A stretch of 64,000 nucleotides of DNA from Blastococcus sp. TF02A-30 (lineage in GTDB: Bacteria; Actinomycetota; Actinomycetes; Mycobacteriales; Geodermatophilaceae). The stretch is from the NCBI RefSeq assembly GCF_003319185.1, contig NZ_QOHJ01000001.1, forward strand, positions 186,001 through 250,000, in the 5' to 3' direction. The notes under the pieces are model-generated. The model did not search any database and had not been told where the DNA came from. It saw only the letters and a list, made by a program, of their open reading frames with translations. Below are positions 17,091 through 25,039 of the stretch, one piece after another (positions within the stretch are counted from its first letter, which is position 1; each line of letters opens with the position of its first letter). Made by a program: the position numbers and the translations under genes.

Positions 17091-18716
17091 TCAGAAGTCC
17101 AGGTCGTCGGTGCCTGTGCGGCTCAAAGCGCCGGTGCTGATGACCTGGAGGTCGTTGCGTTTCTGTGCGCGTGCACTGGCAGCCCGTTTCATGGCTCCAG
17201 ATGGCTGGGAGCGCTTCTGCTCCTTGCGCGTCTTCTGGCTCGACGGCGTCGGGCCGAAGTCGCGGTCGTCCTCGCTCATCTGCGGAGACGCGTTGTGCTT
17301 GGCTGCGGCTTCGGCGTCGGCTCGGGCGATTTCTTCCAGGGACGTGCGCATGGTGCGGAACGCCTGGCGCCTCTCGTTGCTGGCCTTCGCGGCCTCCTCG
17401 GCATCGAGCATCTGGGTCCAGTGGGCTCGGCCGACGTACTCGCCATTGGTCGTGTAGACCTCGACGAACTCGAGGCGCGAGGGCAGGTGGCGCACGAGCA
17501 CGCGCTTCCCTTCTACGACCGACTTCCAGGAGTCGCCGAAGAGGACCTCGCCGGTGTCGGTGTCGACCCCAGCGGGCACCCGCTCGTCGGCAGTGAGGCT
17601 GTAGAAGCGCCGCTCCCACTGGACACGTCCCCGCGTGACCACGCGGCTCTCCTCCTGGAGCATGGAGGCGCGGATAGCCTGAGCGTCGGCTCGTTCAATG
17701 GGGTTCGACTGGCTCGCCCACTCCTCGAACGGTGTCTTGCCGTTGATGCCGCTGTGGGATCGGTCGAAGTTGTACTCCCTGAACGAGCGGACGACCTCCG
17801 CCTGGAGCCCCGCCAGGGACAGCAAGCCCTCGGGACTGAGTGGCTGTGCGTCCTTGCGAGGGTCGTTCGGTACGTAGGTGCTGCGATCGAACCCCGGGAG
17901 GGCTGGCAGGTACTCGTTCTTGATCGTGCGGTGCCAGCGCTCGATCTTTCCGTTCTGGTGGGGGCTGTACGCCTCGGTGAACGAGCGGTTCACGCCTTCA
18001 CGGATCAAACCGAGAGTGAGTGCGTGCGTCACGAGGTCGCCGCCGCGATCGGAGTGCAGGCTTTCCGGCCGTCCTCCGACGAAGACCCCCTCTGCGGTGG
18101 TGTATCCCTCCATCGCCGCCGCCAGAGTTTCCGCCGACTCCTCGGTCGACGGCGTGCGGGGGCCGATCGTGAAAGCCATGACCATGCGGGTGGCCGAGTC
18201 CAGAACCGTGGTCATCCACGGCTTGCGGACGCCACCGTCCGGCATGACAACCCAGATGGGGAGCAGCGTGTGGTCGATGGACCACTCCTCGTTGCGAGCC
18301 AGGGCGCGGCGTTCGGTCGTCGGCAGCGAGTCGCGCAATGCCTGGTAACCGCCGCGGGCACCGCACAGCAGGCGCTGGTCGAACTCGGCAGCGAAGTAGC
18401 GCTGCATGGTCCGAACACTGACGCCAGGATCCTGGCCCTTGCGGCACAGCGCCTTGTGCATCTGCGCGACCGAGCCCTTGTGGCGGACAAGGTGAACAGT
18501 CAGATCGGCGTCCGGCCTCCACGGCGCGCGCGGAGCCCGCACGTACCCGCGCTCGATCATCCGGCGAATCCGTCGCGTGGAGCAGTTCAAGGCGATAGCA
18601 GCGCGCTGAACGTCCCGGTTGCTCACGAACCCCCACTGCTCCTTCAAGCGAAGAAGGGTCGACAGGACGCTCTCCTCCAGTTCCGGCGAGGCGGCGGTGG
18701 CGGTGGACGGCATCAC
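17091..18716 (-). CDS. TnsB-like DDE transposase (Mu/rve integrase core)
   Basis: 541 aa. Residues 15-115 hold helix-turn-helix elements (CSTRRIRRMIERGYV; VSVRTMQRYF). The catalytic core has D148 in SIDHT, D223 in HSDRGG and E259 in HQNGKIERWH, giving the classical spacing of 35 residues between the last two. A Mu-type C-terminal beta-barrel follows (FYSLTADERVPAGVDTDTGEVLFGDSW), then a coiled, basic tail. All catalytic residues are present, so it should be active. The start is GTG 18716 or the next-codon ATG 18713; GGAGG is in range of both. The gene overlaps the TnsA-like gene and would join transposon 3' ends to target DNA. Confidence 0.9.
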   Translation of the reverse strand: MMPSTATAASPELEESVLSTLLRLKEQWGFVSNRDVQRAAIALNCSTRRIRRMIERGYVRAPRAPWRPDADLTVHLVRHKGSVAQMHKALCRKGQDPGVSVRTMQRYFAAEFDQRLLCGARGGYQALRDSLPTTERRALARNEEWSIDHTLLPIWVVMPDGGVRKPWMTTVLDSATRMVMAFTIGPRTPSTEESAETLAAAMEGYTTAEGVFVGGRPESLHSDRGGDLVTHALTLGLIREGVNRSFTEAYSPHQNGKIERWHRTIKNEYLPALPGFDRSTYVPNDPRKDAQPLSPEGLLSLAGLQAEVVRSFREYNFDRSHSGINGKTPFEEWASQSNPIERADAQAIRASMLQEESRVVTRGRVQWERRFYSLTADERVPAGVDTDTGEVLFGDSWKSVVEGKRVLVRHLPSRLEFVEVYTTNGEYVGRAHWTQMLDAEEAAKASNERRQAFRTMRTSLEEIARADAEAAAKHNASPQMSEDDRDFGPTPSSQKTRKEQKRSQPSGAMKRAASARAQKRNDLQVISTGALSRTGTDDLDF

Positions 18717-19561
18717 CGATCACCTCCGAGGCGGAACGGGTCATTCGGCGTGGGCGCCAGCCGGGCCCAGGGCTTTCGGGCGCTCGACAGGCGTGCCAGG
18801 TGCATGGCGTTGATCGGAAGCAGGCGCACACCCACGAACTCGGCTCCGAACCGAGCGCGTCCGGCCGCGGTATACCGCTGGGTCTGCTCCTCCCACGCGC
18901 CCGGCAGCCGCCGAGTCGCGGTGCGCGCGGTCTTCAACTCGTCGAAGAAGACGAGCCCGACCTCGGAGTTGGCCCACGCAAGATCGACAGGACCTCGACC
19001 CGTCTCGTACTCCACACCGAGCAGCCGCCACGGCGGCGCCGGGGCAAGTGCGCTCAGGTACCGGTAAGCGAGGCTCACGGCCTCGGTGGCGATGACACGG
19101 CGACGGTTGAAGTTGGCGTCCAGCAACGCCTTCGCCATCGCGGTCATCCGCGGCAGCAACGACGAGGCCGGTCCCTCGTGAAGCAAAGGAGCGTGCGTCG
19201 ACACCAGTGCGTGAGTGAGCAGGCCAACGTCGGCCGACTCCTTTCCCGTCAGCGGGGATCGCAGTGCCCTCGCTGGGCCGATCACCGCCAGGTCGCCCGT
19301 GGTTGAGCGGCGCCGCGCAGCCGGACGGGCTGTGTCATCGGTGCGTCGCTCCGTGTCGGTGGCGACAGGAGGCGGCACGATGAACAGGCGGGGGTACGCG
19401 TCTCGCGCTGCGGGTTGACCGACAGTCGCCGAGTCATCGGTCGAGTCATCAGTCAAAGCGAAGAACGAGACGGGGCCCCTGTGAAGCCCTCTCCCACTGG
19501 GGGGTGATGCCGGTTCGGTGGACTCGTCAGGAGCCACGTCCGGCTTGCGGTTCTCGGTCAC
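18713..19561 (-). CDS. TnsA-like heteromeric transposase endonuclease subunit
   Basis: 282 aa, first gene of the operon. About 115 N-terminal residues are Pro/Asp/Arg-rich and probably disordered. Residues 130-255 carry a PD-(D/E)XK nuclease pattern: Glu184 in GVEYETG, D193 in VDLAW, the E208-L-K210 triad in FFDELKTAR, and a Gln/Glu pair after it (EEQTQRY). This fits the restriction-enzyme fold of TnsA, which cuts the 5' ends of the element so that transposition is cut-and-paste. The GTG at 19561 lacks a clear ribosome site and may be leaderless. Two inverted repeats lie directly upstream. Confidence 0.8.
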   Translation of the reverse strand: MTENRKPDVAPDESTEPASPPSGRGLHRGPVSFFALTDDSTDDSATVGQPAARDAYPRLFIVPPPVATDTERRTDDTARPAARRRSTTGDLAVIGPARALRSPLTGKESADVGLLTHALVSTHAPLLHEGPASSLLPRMTAMAKALLDANFNRRRVIATEAVSLAYRYLSALAPAPPWRLLGVEYETGRGPVDLAWANSEVGLVFFDELKTARTATRRLPGAWEEQTQRYTAAGRARFGAEFVGVRLLPINAMHLARLSSARKPWARLAPTPNDPFRLGGDR

Positions 19562-19562
19562 T

Positions 19563-19635
19563 ACAACGGAATCAGCCCGTTGTGGACCGATTCGGCGAGT
19601 TGACTGACCTATGACACGTCAGACAGTCATAGGTC
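19563..19635 (-). promoter_or_regulatory. Two inverted repeats upstream of the TnsA-like gene
   Basis: ACAACGG (19563-19569) pairs with CCGTTGT (19577-19583). GACCTATGAC (19606-19615) pairs perfectly with GTCATAGGTC (19626-19635) and surrounds TGACACGTCA. They directly precede the operon's first start codon, so they may be operators for the XRE protein, transposase-binding sites, or both. Confidence 0.5.
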
Positions 19636-19727
19636 CCTGAGCAGCGGAGATGAACCGAGGTGCTTAACGGTAGGTATGCAGGACTGGGACGAGGCGGGTA
19701 TGAGAGCCCACACAGGGTTGCCGACCG

Positions 19728-20282
19728 ATGACACCGACGACTCGCCGCGTGGCTCCTGACGGCACGAAACTCGCCTTCGAGGGCGCACGTCCCTCTTCTG
19801 GGGGAAGCCGCGGTGCCCCCGCAAGGGACGTCACCGGACGGGTCCGGTGCGTCGAATGCCTAGAACTGCTTCCCGAAGACCACGGACTCAGCCCCTACTG
19901 CGCGACCTGCAAGGACCTCTCCCGCCGCATGGCATGGCAGCGCCGAAACCGGAACCGGCAGGGCGCCACGACCATGCGCCGCCAACTCCGTCAGGAGCCC
20001 CACTGGGAAGGCCAGGGCTACACCTACGGACGCAGCGGGCTCTACATCGACGCGGCGCTCCTCACCGACCTTCGCGAGGCCGTCCAAGGAAGCCTCGCGA
20101 CCCATGTCACCTGGGCAGAACTCGCGAACGAACCCTTCGACGAGGCGAAGGCCCGGCAGTACCAGCAGGGCCTGAAGGACGCCCTCCGGGCGATCGCAGA
20201 CGCGAACGAGGTACTTAAAGGGCCTTTCTGGCCGAGGGCTGACCGCACTTCGCGGCCGACGGGTGGAGAACCGAACCAGTAG
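19728..20282 (+). CDS. Hypothetical protein with a CxxC zinc-knuckle pair
   Basis: 184 aa. The segment RCVECLELLPEDHG...YCATCKD has two CxxC pairs about 20 residues apart, as in a small zinc ribbon, followed by a very basic stretch (RRMAWQRRNRNRQ). The C-terminal half is helical (AALLTDLREAVQGSLATHVTWAEL; KARQYQQGLKDALRAIADANEVL). I recognise no family. ATG at 19728; no strong ribosome site. It diverges from the tns operon and converges on the type IIG gene. A DNA-binding island gene is possible. Confidence 0.5.
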   Translation: MTPTTRRVAPDGTKLAFEGARPSSGGSRGAPARDVTGRVRCVECLELLPEDHGLSPYCATCKDLSRRMAWQRRNRNRQGATTMRRQLRQEPHWEGQGYTYGRSGLYIDAALLTDLREAVQGSLATHVTWAELANEPFDEAKARQYQQGLKDALRAIADANEVLKGPFWPRADRTSRPTGGEPNQ

Positions 20283-20528
20283 CGGCCCGTCGCGAGAGGG
20301 TGAGGCTTGTCGTCCTTCGCCAGCCGTTTACCGGCCGCTTCACCGGCCCTGCGACCGAGAGCGGCGATCCGTCGCTATACCCGGGAGATGTTCACTCAGG
20401 GTTGGCTACTGTCCGCACGGCTGTCCTGGAAATGGCCGAAGGGGGAGACGTCCCGACGATGACTACACCGGTGGCTGCTGCGGCCCCGAGCAGGACCGTG
20501 CCTGTTGGCCGCGGTCGTCCGACACCCG

Positions 20529-23500
20529 CTATACCACAGCGGGCAGGATCCGCCCAACGACCTTTTCGATGACCTCGGCGATGCCCGCGGCCAGTAGACC
20601 CGAGCGAACGGCCGCTCGGGTCTTCTTGAAGTCGGGTTCGAGGCTCACCGTCGCCGCGACGCCTTCCGCGTCGGCCACCCGAGCGATGAGTTCGCGATGG
20701 TCGGGGTTCGACTCGTCGAAAGCCGGAAACGGAACGCTGAAGACGTTCTTGTCGAAGTCGCGCGGGCCAAACAAACCCAGCGCCTGGAGCGGTGTCACGC
20801 GGTCAAGAAGCGTCCGCGAGTTGAGAATGCCGGTGAGGTAACGACCCTCCCCGATGGACCGGACCGGCGCCCAGTACAACTTGTGCTCAATCAGCGTGCT
20901 GGGGTCCTCCAGACGCGCCGCAGCAAGCGTGTTTCCGGATGCGGAGTAGACGACACGGTGCCCGGCTGTGGGCAGTTGAGCAGACAACTGCCCATGAAAG
21001 TCAAGACGATCCAAGAGCGCCGACTTGTCGCTCTTGGATTTGTTGGCCTCCCACCGCGCTTCGGCTTCCTCCCACCACGACGCCAATCCGGGATGGTCAT
21101 CAATCTCTCCGCGGACCATCAGCCGGTCGGTACGGACCGGCAAGACCGCCAGCAGAGGTTCGAGCAGACGGTAAGGAACCAGGGTCTCGCCCAAATGGAT
21201 CGGCCGAACATAGTCCGACTCCACCGGCCGCTCGATCGTTTCGACGTTTCTCCAAGGCGGCTTCTCTGTCGTGGTGCGCCGCGACTTGACCCGGCGTCGC
21301 CCCGCTCCAGCGCCCAGCGGTCCTGCTGCTGCGTCCTCGGCCACGAACAACACTCGGGGCACGAAGATGGCCCCCTGGCGGAACAGCCGCTTGTAGGGCG
21401 AAGACGGGATGTCAGTCGTCGAATCGATGGCCTGGACCGAGCCGGGCTCGATGGTGAACCGGTCTGCGACGTCGGCCCAGGTCCCGCTGGGCGACGACAG
21501 TCGAGCGGTCCATCGGAGGACCTCCGTTGTCATGCGCCGTCCAGAACCGCTGGTGTGGTCTCCTCGGACGACGCAAGACACCATCGGGAAGCCTGTTGGT
21601 GCCTTGGAGAGGTCCCAGGGCACGTCGAACGCGACATCGAGGCTGGCTGTCTGTGCGTTGTTCGGGGACCAGCGTCCGGAGCGGAAGCCGGTGTGCGGAA
21701 GGCGGGTGAGGGTTCCGTGCGGCATGACGAAGGCGAACGTGCCGCCCGTGCGCAGGTACAACTCGACGGCCCGCACCACGAACAGGGTCGAGAGGTCTCG
21801 ACCGGAGGCGCCGAGCCCGCCGGAGAGCAGTTGGCGTGGCTCGCAGAGCATCTTGTAGCGGTCCTGCATCGCGGCGGTCATCTTCGAGTAGCGCAGCCAG
21901 GGTGGGTTGCCGATGAGGACGTCCACCCGGTTGTCGGGCTCGGCGAGCCAGATCGGTCGGATGAGGTTGCGGACGTAGTAGCCCCAGATGTGGTTCCTGC
22001 CGGTACTTGCGAGCAGGCGCATGACCGAGAAGGTCTCTCTGAGCGTTTGCCGATCTGCGTCGTCGATGCCGTATCGCCGGAGGATGGGGTCCACAAGGGT
22101 CCGGTCGAGGCTCTTGCTTGTGTCTAGCGCCTTGTCCGCCATCTCGGACACCAGTCGGTCGAACGCGCCCGCGTCGTGAAGAACTGAGCGCGGGAAGACC
22201 AAGTTCTCAGCGCCGTAGAGCCCACCGCCACCCTCGCCGGTGAGTTCATCGGTCGTGGTGCTGATGGAGACGTGGTCGTCGCTACGAAACAGATCCTTGT
22301 TCTGTTCCCACTGCAAGGAATCGCCGAGGTACACGGGAACGGAGAAGGCCGGACGGTCGGGTGCACTCAGCCGGTCGGAGCCGATGGCCAGCAAGTAGGT
22401 GACGCGGGCGAGGGTCACCGCGACTGGATGGATCTCCATGCCAATGACCCGAGTTGTCAGTTCGGCCACGGCCTTCCCGGTCGGCATCTCGGCCGCTTCA
22501 GCGGCCGCGAGGAAGGCGCGAGCGGCATGAAAGACGAAGGTTCCCGAACCACAGGACGGGTCGAGCACTCGCTGGTTCAAAGGGTCGCTCACCGTGGCAT
22601 CGACCATGCGATCGGCCAGCCAGTCGGGGGTGTAGTACTCCCCCAGGCTCGCCCGGTCTTCGGCGGTGATGACCGACTCGTAGAGGTGCTTGAGCACGTC
22701 GTGCTCGACATGCGACCAGTCGAACCGGGAGATGCGGTCGGCCAGAGTTCTAATGAACGCCTCACCCCCGTCGACGTTCAGGAGCCAGTCGAAGAAGTCT
22801 GCCTCCACCACGCCTCGGACTTGAGACTCCTCGAAGGCCGTGCCGGAGATCAGCGCGGTAGGTGTGATGTCGCTGGCCGCCGATACGTCGATGCCAACCA
22901 CGGCGTGCGCGATGACTTCGGCCGTCATCACGAGGAGGGTGTGGTCGATGAATGTCGAGTCATCGTTGCGGAACGCAGACCCGAACGCCGTGCGGAGCAG
23001 TCGCGCCCACAAGGTCCGTTTCATCCGAACCTCGGGCAAGTCCTGGCCCTTGTCGTACAGAGCCATCAGCGCAGCGTGGTCCAGCAGGTGCGCAGGGGAC
23101 CCGGCTCCGAGGCGCTGGTCGATCTCCTCCGGTGACGGCGTCACCCCGGATTCGGTGGCGAGAATGGCCTCCAGCCAGTCCAGCAGTCTCTCCGGGTCAG
23201 CCGCGCTCGCGATGAGCGTGGCGACGGGGACGAGTTTGTCGTCCCGGAGGTCGTAGAGCACCCATTCCGTGCCGTCAGTAAGGACTCCAACGTAGCGGCG
23301 CTGGTGGAGGGCCGTGCGATCGACTACGTACCCAGCCAACTGGATCTCGGCGTCCCGACGGATTCCACCAGGACGCAGATCCTTCTTGACTTCGATGACG
23401 CAGTGCCCGACGGCGACATCGAGGCGCCTCCTGGTGCCGTCCCCTGTGGGCACCTCAAGGCGGACCACCTGATCGGGCTGCAAGTTCAGCGAACCCGTTA

Positions 23501-23597
23501 GCAGGGCGTAGATGTCGGCCTGTACGTCCGCTTCCGTTCGGACGGTGTCTCGTAAGACCAACCGTCGAACAACGACCTCCGCACCGGCCTTGGACAC
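20529..23597 (-). CDS. Type IIG-like restriction-modification enzyme (nuclease and N6-adenine methylase in one chain)
   Basis: 1022 aa. Residues 20-75 carry a PD-(D/E)XK nuclease (RRLD60 and E69-V-K71 in VIEVKK). A helical linker follows. The methylase part has motif X GEYYTPDW (319-326), motif I DPSCGSGTF (346-354) and motif IV NPPW (564-567), the adenine-methylase form. The region from about 650 is the likely target-recognition and clamp domain (for example LLEPLLAVLPVRTDRLMVRGEIDDHPG). A single-gene system needs no partner, in keeping with its isolated position. GTG at 23597 has GGGAGG 9 nt upstream. It appears intact and would methylate and cut one asymmetric site. Confidence 0.88.
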   Translation of the reverse strand: MSKAGAEVVVRRLVLRDTVRTEADVQADIYALLTGSLNLQPDQVVRLEVPTGDGTRRRLDVAVGHCVIEVKKDLRPGGIRRDAEIQLAGYVVDRTALHQRRYVGVLTDGTEWVLYDLRDDKLVPVATLIASAADPERLLDWLEAILATESGVTPSPEEIDQRLGAGSPAHLLDHAALMALYDKGQDLPEVRMKRTLWARLLRTAFGSAFRNDDSTFIDHTLLVMTAEVIAHAVVGIDVSAASDITPTALISGTAFEESQVRGVVEADFFDWLLNVDGGEAFIRTLADRISRFDWSHVEHDVLKHLYESVITAEDRASLGEYYTPDWLADRMVDATVSDPLNQRVLDPSCGSGTFVFHAARAFLAAAEAAEMPTGKAVAELTTRVIGMEIHPVAVTLARVTYLLAIGSDRLSAPDRPAFSVPVYLGDSLQWEQNKDLFRSDDHVSISTTTDELTGEGGGGLYGAENLVFPRSVLHDAGAFDRLVSEMADKALDTSKSLDRTLVDPILRRYGIDDADRQTLRETFSVMRLLASTGRNHIWGYYVRNLIRPIWLAEPDNRVDVLIGNPPWLRYSKMTAAMQDRYKMLCEPRQLLSGGLGASGRDLSTLFVVRAVELYLRTGGTFAFVMPHGTLTRLPHTGFRSGRWSPNNAQTASLDVAFDVPWDLSKAPTGFPMVSCVVRGDHTSGSGRRMTTEVLRWTARLSSPSGTWADVADRFTIEPGSVQAIDSTTDIPSSPYKRLFRQGAIFVPRVLFVAEDAAAGPLGAGAGRRRVKSRRTTTEKPPWRNVETIERPVESDYVRPIHLGETLVPYRLLEPLLAVLPVRTDRLMVRGEIDDHPGLASWWEEAEARWEANKSKSDKSALLDRLDFHGQLSAQLPTAGHRVVYSASGNTLAAARLEDPSTLIEHKLYWAPVRSIGEGRYLTGILNSRTLLDRVTPLQALGLFGPRDFDKNVFSVPFPAFDESNPDHRELIARVADAEGVAATVSLEPDFKKTRAAVRSGLLAAGIAEVIEKVVGRILPAVV

Positions 23598-23787
23598 CCC
23601 TGGACCTCCCCGCGAAGCAGGGCGTCCCTGCCTACCAACCGGACATTACCTCTGGGTCAACTGAGCAGAAGCCACGAAGCGCACTGGCCAACTCCATACG
23701 CCGAGTCATGGACCGCGGGCGTCCGGCGGGTCTGGGGCCGCTTGCCCCTTGACTCTGTTGAACTGACGGAGTGACTGACATCGGGTC

Positions 23788-23981
23788 ATCGAGCCTCGCC
23801 CGGTCGCACTCGTGACGGGAGCCAGCCGGACGGCTGGGATCGGTGGCGCGATCGCGCTCGACCTCGTGTGGGAACGCGTGACGACATCGCGGCTGTAGTC
23901 ACCTTTCTGCGCTCAGCCCGCGGCGGGTGGATCAACGGCCAACTGCTACGCAGCGACGGTGGTCTGACCGCTTCAGGGTGA
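23788..23981 (+). pseudogene. Remnant of a short-chain dehydrogenase gene (internal deletion)
   Basis: One frame reads PVALVTGASRTAGIGGAIALDL, the N-terminal nucleotide-binding motif of SDR/FabG-type reductases, and then stops at TAG. In the next frame the sequence continues at once as RDDIAAVVTFL...GGWINGQLLRSDGG and a TGA, the typical SDR C-terminus. The middle of about 200 residues is missing and the frame is broken, and no start codon is present. It is an old fragment caught at an insertion or deletion junction inside the island. Confidence 0.8.
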
Positions 23982-24019
23982 GCCAACCGGGGATGGGTGC
24001 GGGCCTGCGAAGGTCGGTA

Positions 24020-24035
24020 TCGAACGTTTGTTCGA
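24020..24035 (+). promoter_or_regulatory. Perfect LexA (SOS) box upstream of the DUF5131-TcmP cassette
   Basis: TCGAAC-GTTT-GTTCGA matches all 12 fixed positions of the actinobacterial LexA consensus TCGAAC-N4-GTTCGA. It is about 110 bp before the DUF5131 start and overlaps a probable promoter. Confidence 0.85.
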
Positions 24036-24145
24036 TCTACGCTACCCTCGACGTGGCTCGCGAGTCGTCCGCCGGGTACTCCGACCAGATCGGCCATGCG
24101 CGGCGACGGGGCGTTAGCGTCCACGCAGCGATCGTTGGGGGGTGA

Positions 24146-24910
24146 GTGGGCTTGGCTGCCGGAACCACCATTGAGTGGACCGAGGTCACCTGGAACCCCT
24201 CAACAGGGTGCGACAAGGTGTCCGTCGGGTGTGACAACTGCTATGCGCTGACCCTCTCCCGCCGGTTGAAGGCGATGGGGGCGACCAAGTACCAGAAGGA
24301 CGGCGACCCTCGGACTAGCGGACCGGGCTTCGGGGTTGCGGTGCACCCGGACGCCCTCATGACGCCGTACTCGTGGAAGCAGCCTCGCCTTGTCTTCGTG
24401 AACAGCATGAGCGACCTGTTGCACGCAAGGGTGCCCATCGGCTTCGTGCGGCAAGTGCTGCGCGTGATCGCAGACACCCCACAGCACACCTACCAGTTGC
24501 TGACCAAGCGGTCGTCCCGGCTCCGCAAGGTTGCCGACCAGTTGGACTGGCCCGAGAACCTGTGGGTTGGTGTCAGCGTCGAGAATGCCGACGCCATGAA
24601 CCGCATCGACGACCTGCGCCAAGTTCCGGCCGCCGTCCGCTTCCTCTCGTGCGAACCGCTGCTCGGGCCGCTCGACGGCATCGACCTCGATGGCATCGAC
24701 TGGGTGATCGCAGGAGGGGAGTCGGGCCCCCGTCACCGCCCCATGGACTCCCACTGGGTTACCGGCCTTCGAGATGCATGCTCAGAGGCCAGCGTCCCCT
24801 TCTTCTTCAAGCAATGGGGCGGCAGGACACCGAAGGCCAACGGGAGAACCCTTGACGGCCGCGTCCACGACGAGATGCCACCGCGATCGATGATCAAGAC
24901 CGCGCCGTAG
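24146..24910 (+). CDS. DUF5131 family protein (phage Gp37/Gp68 type, three-Cys motif)
   Basis: 254 aa. C22, C29 and C32 in GCDKVSVGCDNCYA make a CX6CX2C cluster motif near the N-terminus, and the rest (LVFVNSMSDLLHARVP; HTYQLLTKRSSRL; LWVGVSVENADAMNRI; RFLSCEPLLGPLDGI; DWVIAGGESGP; FFFKQWGG) is diagnostic of the Gp37/Gp68 family, thought to be related to radical-SAM proteins. The biochemical role is not established. GTG at 24146 with GGGGGGTGAG nearby; a TTG at 24152 is possible. The partner gene tcmP follows 129 bp later, and a perfect LexA box lies upstream, so expression should rise after DNA damage. Confidence 0.85.
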   Translation: MGLAAGTTIEWTEVTWNPSTGCDKVSVGCDNCYALTLSRRLKAMGATKYQKDGDPRTSGPGFGVAVHPDALMTPYSWKQPRLVFVNSMSDLLHARVPIGFVRQVLRVIADTPQHTYQLLTKRSSRLRKVADQLDWPENLWVGVSVENADAMNRIDDLRQVPAAVRFLSCEPLLGPLDGIDLDGIDWVIAGGESGPRHRPMDSHWVTGLRDACSEASVPFFFKQWGGRTPKANGRTLDGRVHDEMPPRSMIKTAP

Positions 24911-25039
24911 ATCGTCCTCCCTGTCCCGCTCACCGGCTTCCCTGGATCCCCACCGGGCGGTCTGTCGGGGGCGGCATGTCGGTGCTCTGTGTCACCGTTA
25001 GGTCGTGCGGGCCGCTGCCCGCCTGACCCAGGGGGTGGC

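Larger units (their letters stand above)
14040..19561 (-). mobile_element. Tn7-like (heteromeric) transposition operon
   Basis: Six genes run on the minus strand, adjacent or overlapping by 1-4 nt at most junctions: TnsA-like nuclease, TnsB-like DDE transposase, TnsC-like ATPase, a 397-aa unknown, an XRE regulator and a 113-aa protein. The first three are the core of Tn7-type cut-and-paste transposition. No TniQ/TnsD-type targeting protein is recognisable. I could not define the element's ends or target duplication by eye; by analogy with Tn7 one end should lie close to the tnsA start (19562-19727) and the other beyond 14040, possibly past the HEPN gene. Confidence 0.75.
23598..24145. other. 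Intergenic stretch with a gene remnant and an SOS promoter
   Basis: 548 bp without an intact gene. 23598-23787 shows nothing I can identify. 23788-23981 holds an SDR gene remnant. 24020-24035 is a perfect LexA box, with TACGCT and TACCCT just downstream as possible -10 elements for the DUF5131 operon. 24054-24145 would then be its untranslated leader. Confidence 0.6.

Noticed and set aside
23927-24251. Small frames between the LexA box and the DUF5131 gene
   Set aside because: Arg/Ser-rich, no ribosome sites, and they cover the SDR remnant and the SOS promoter.
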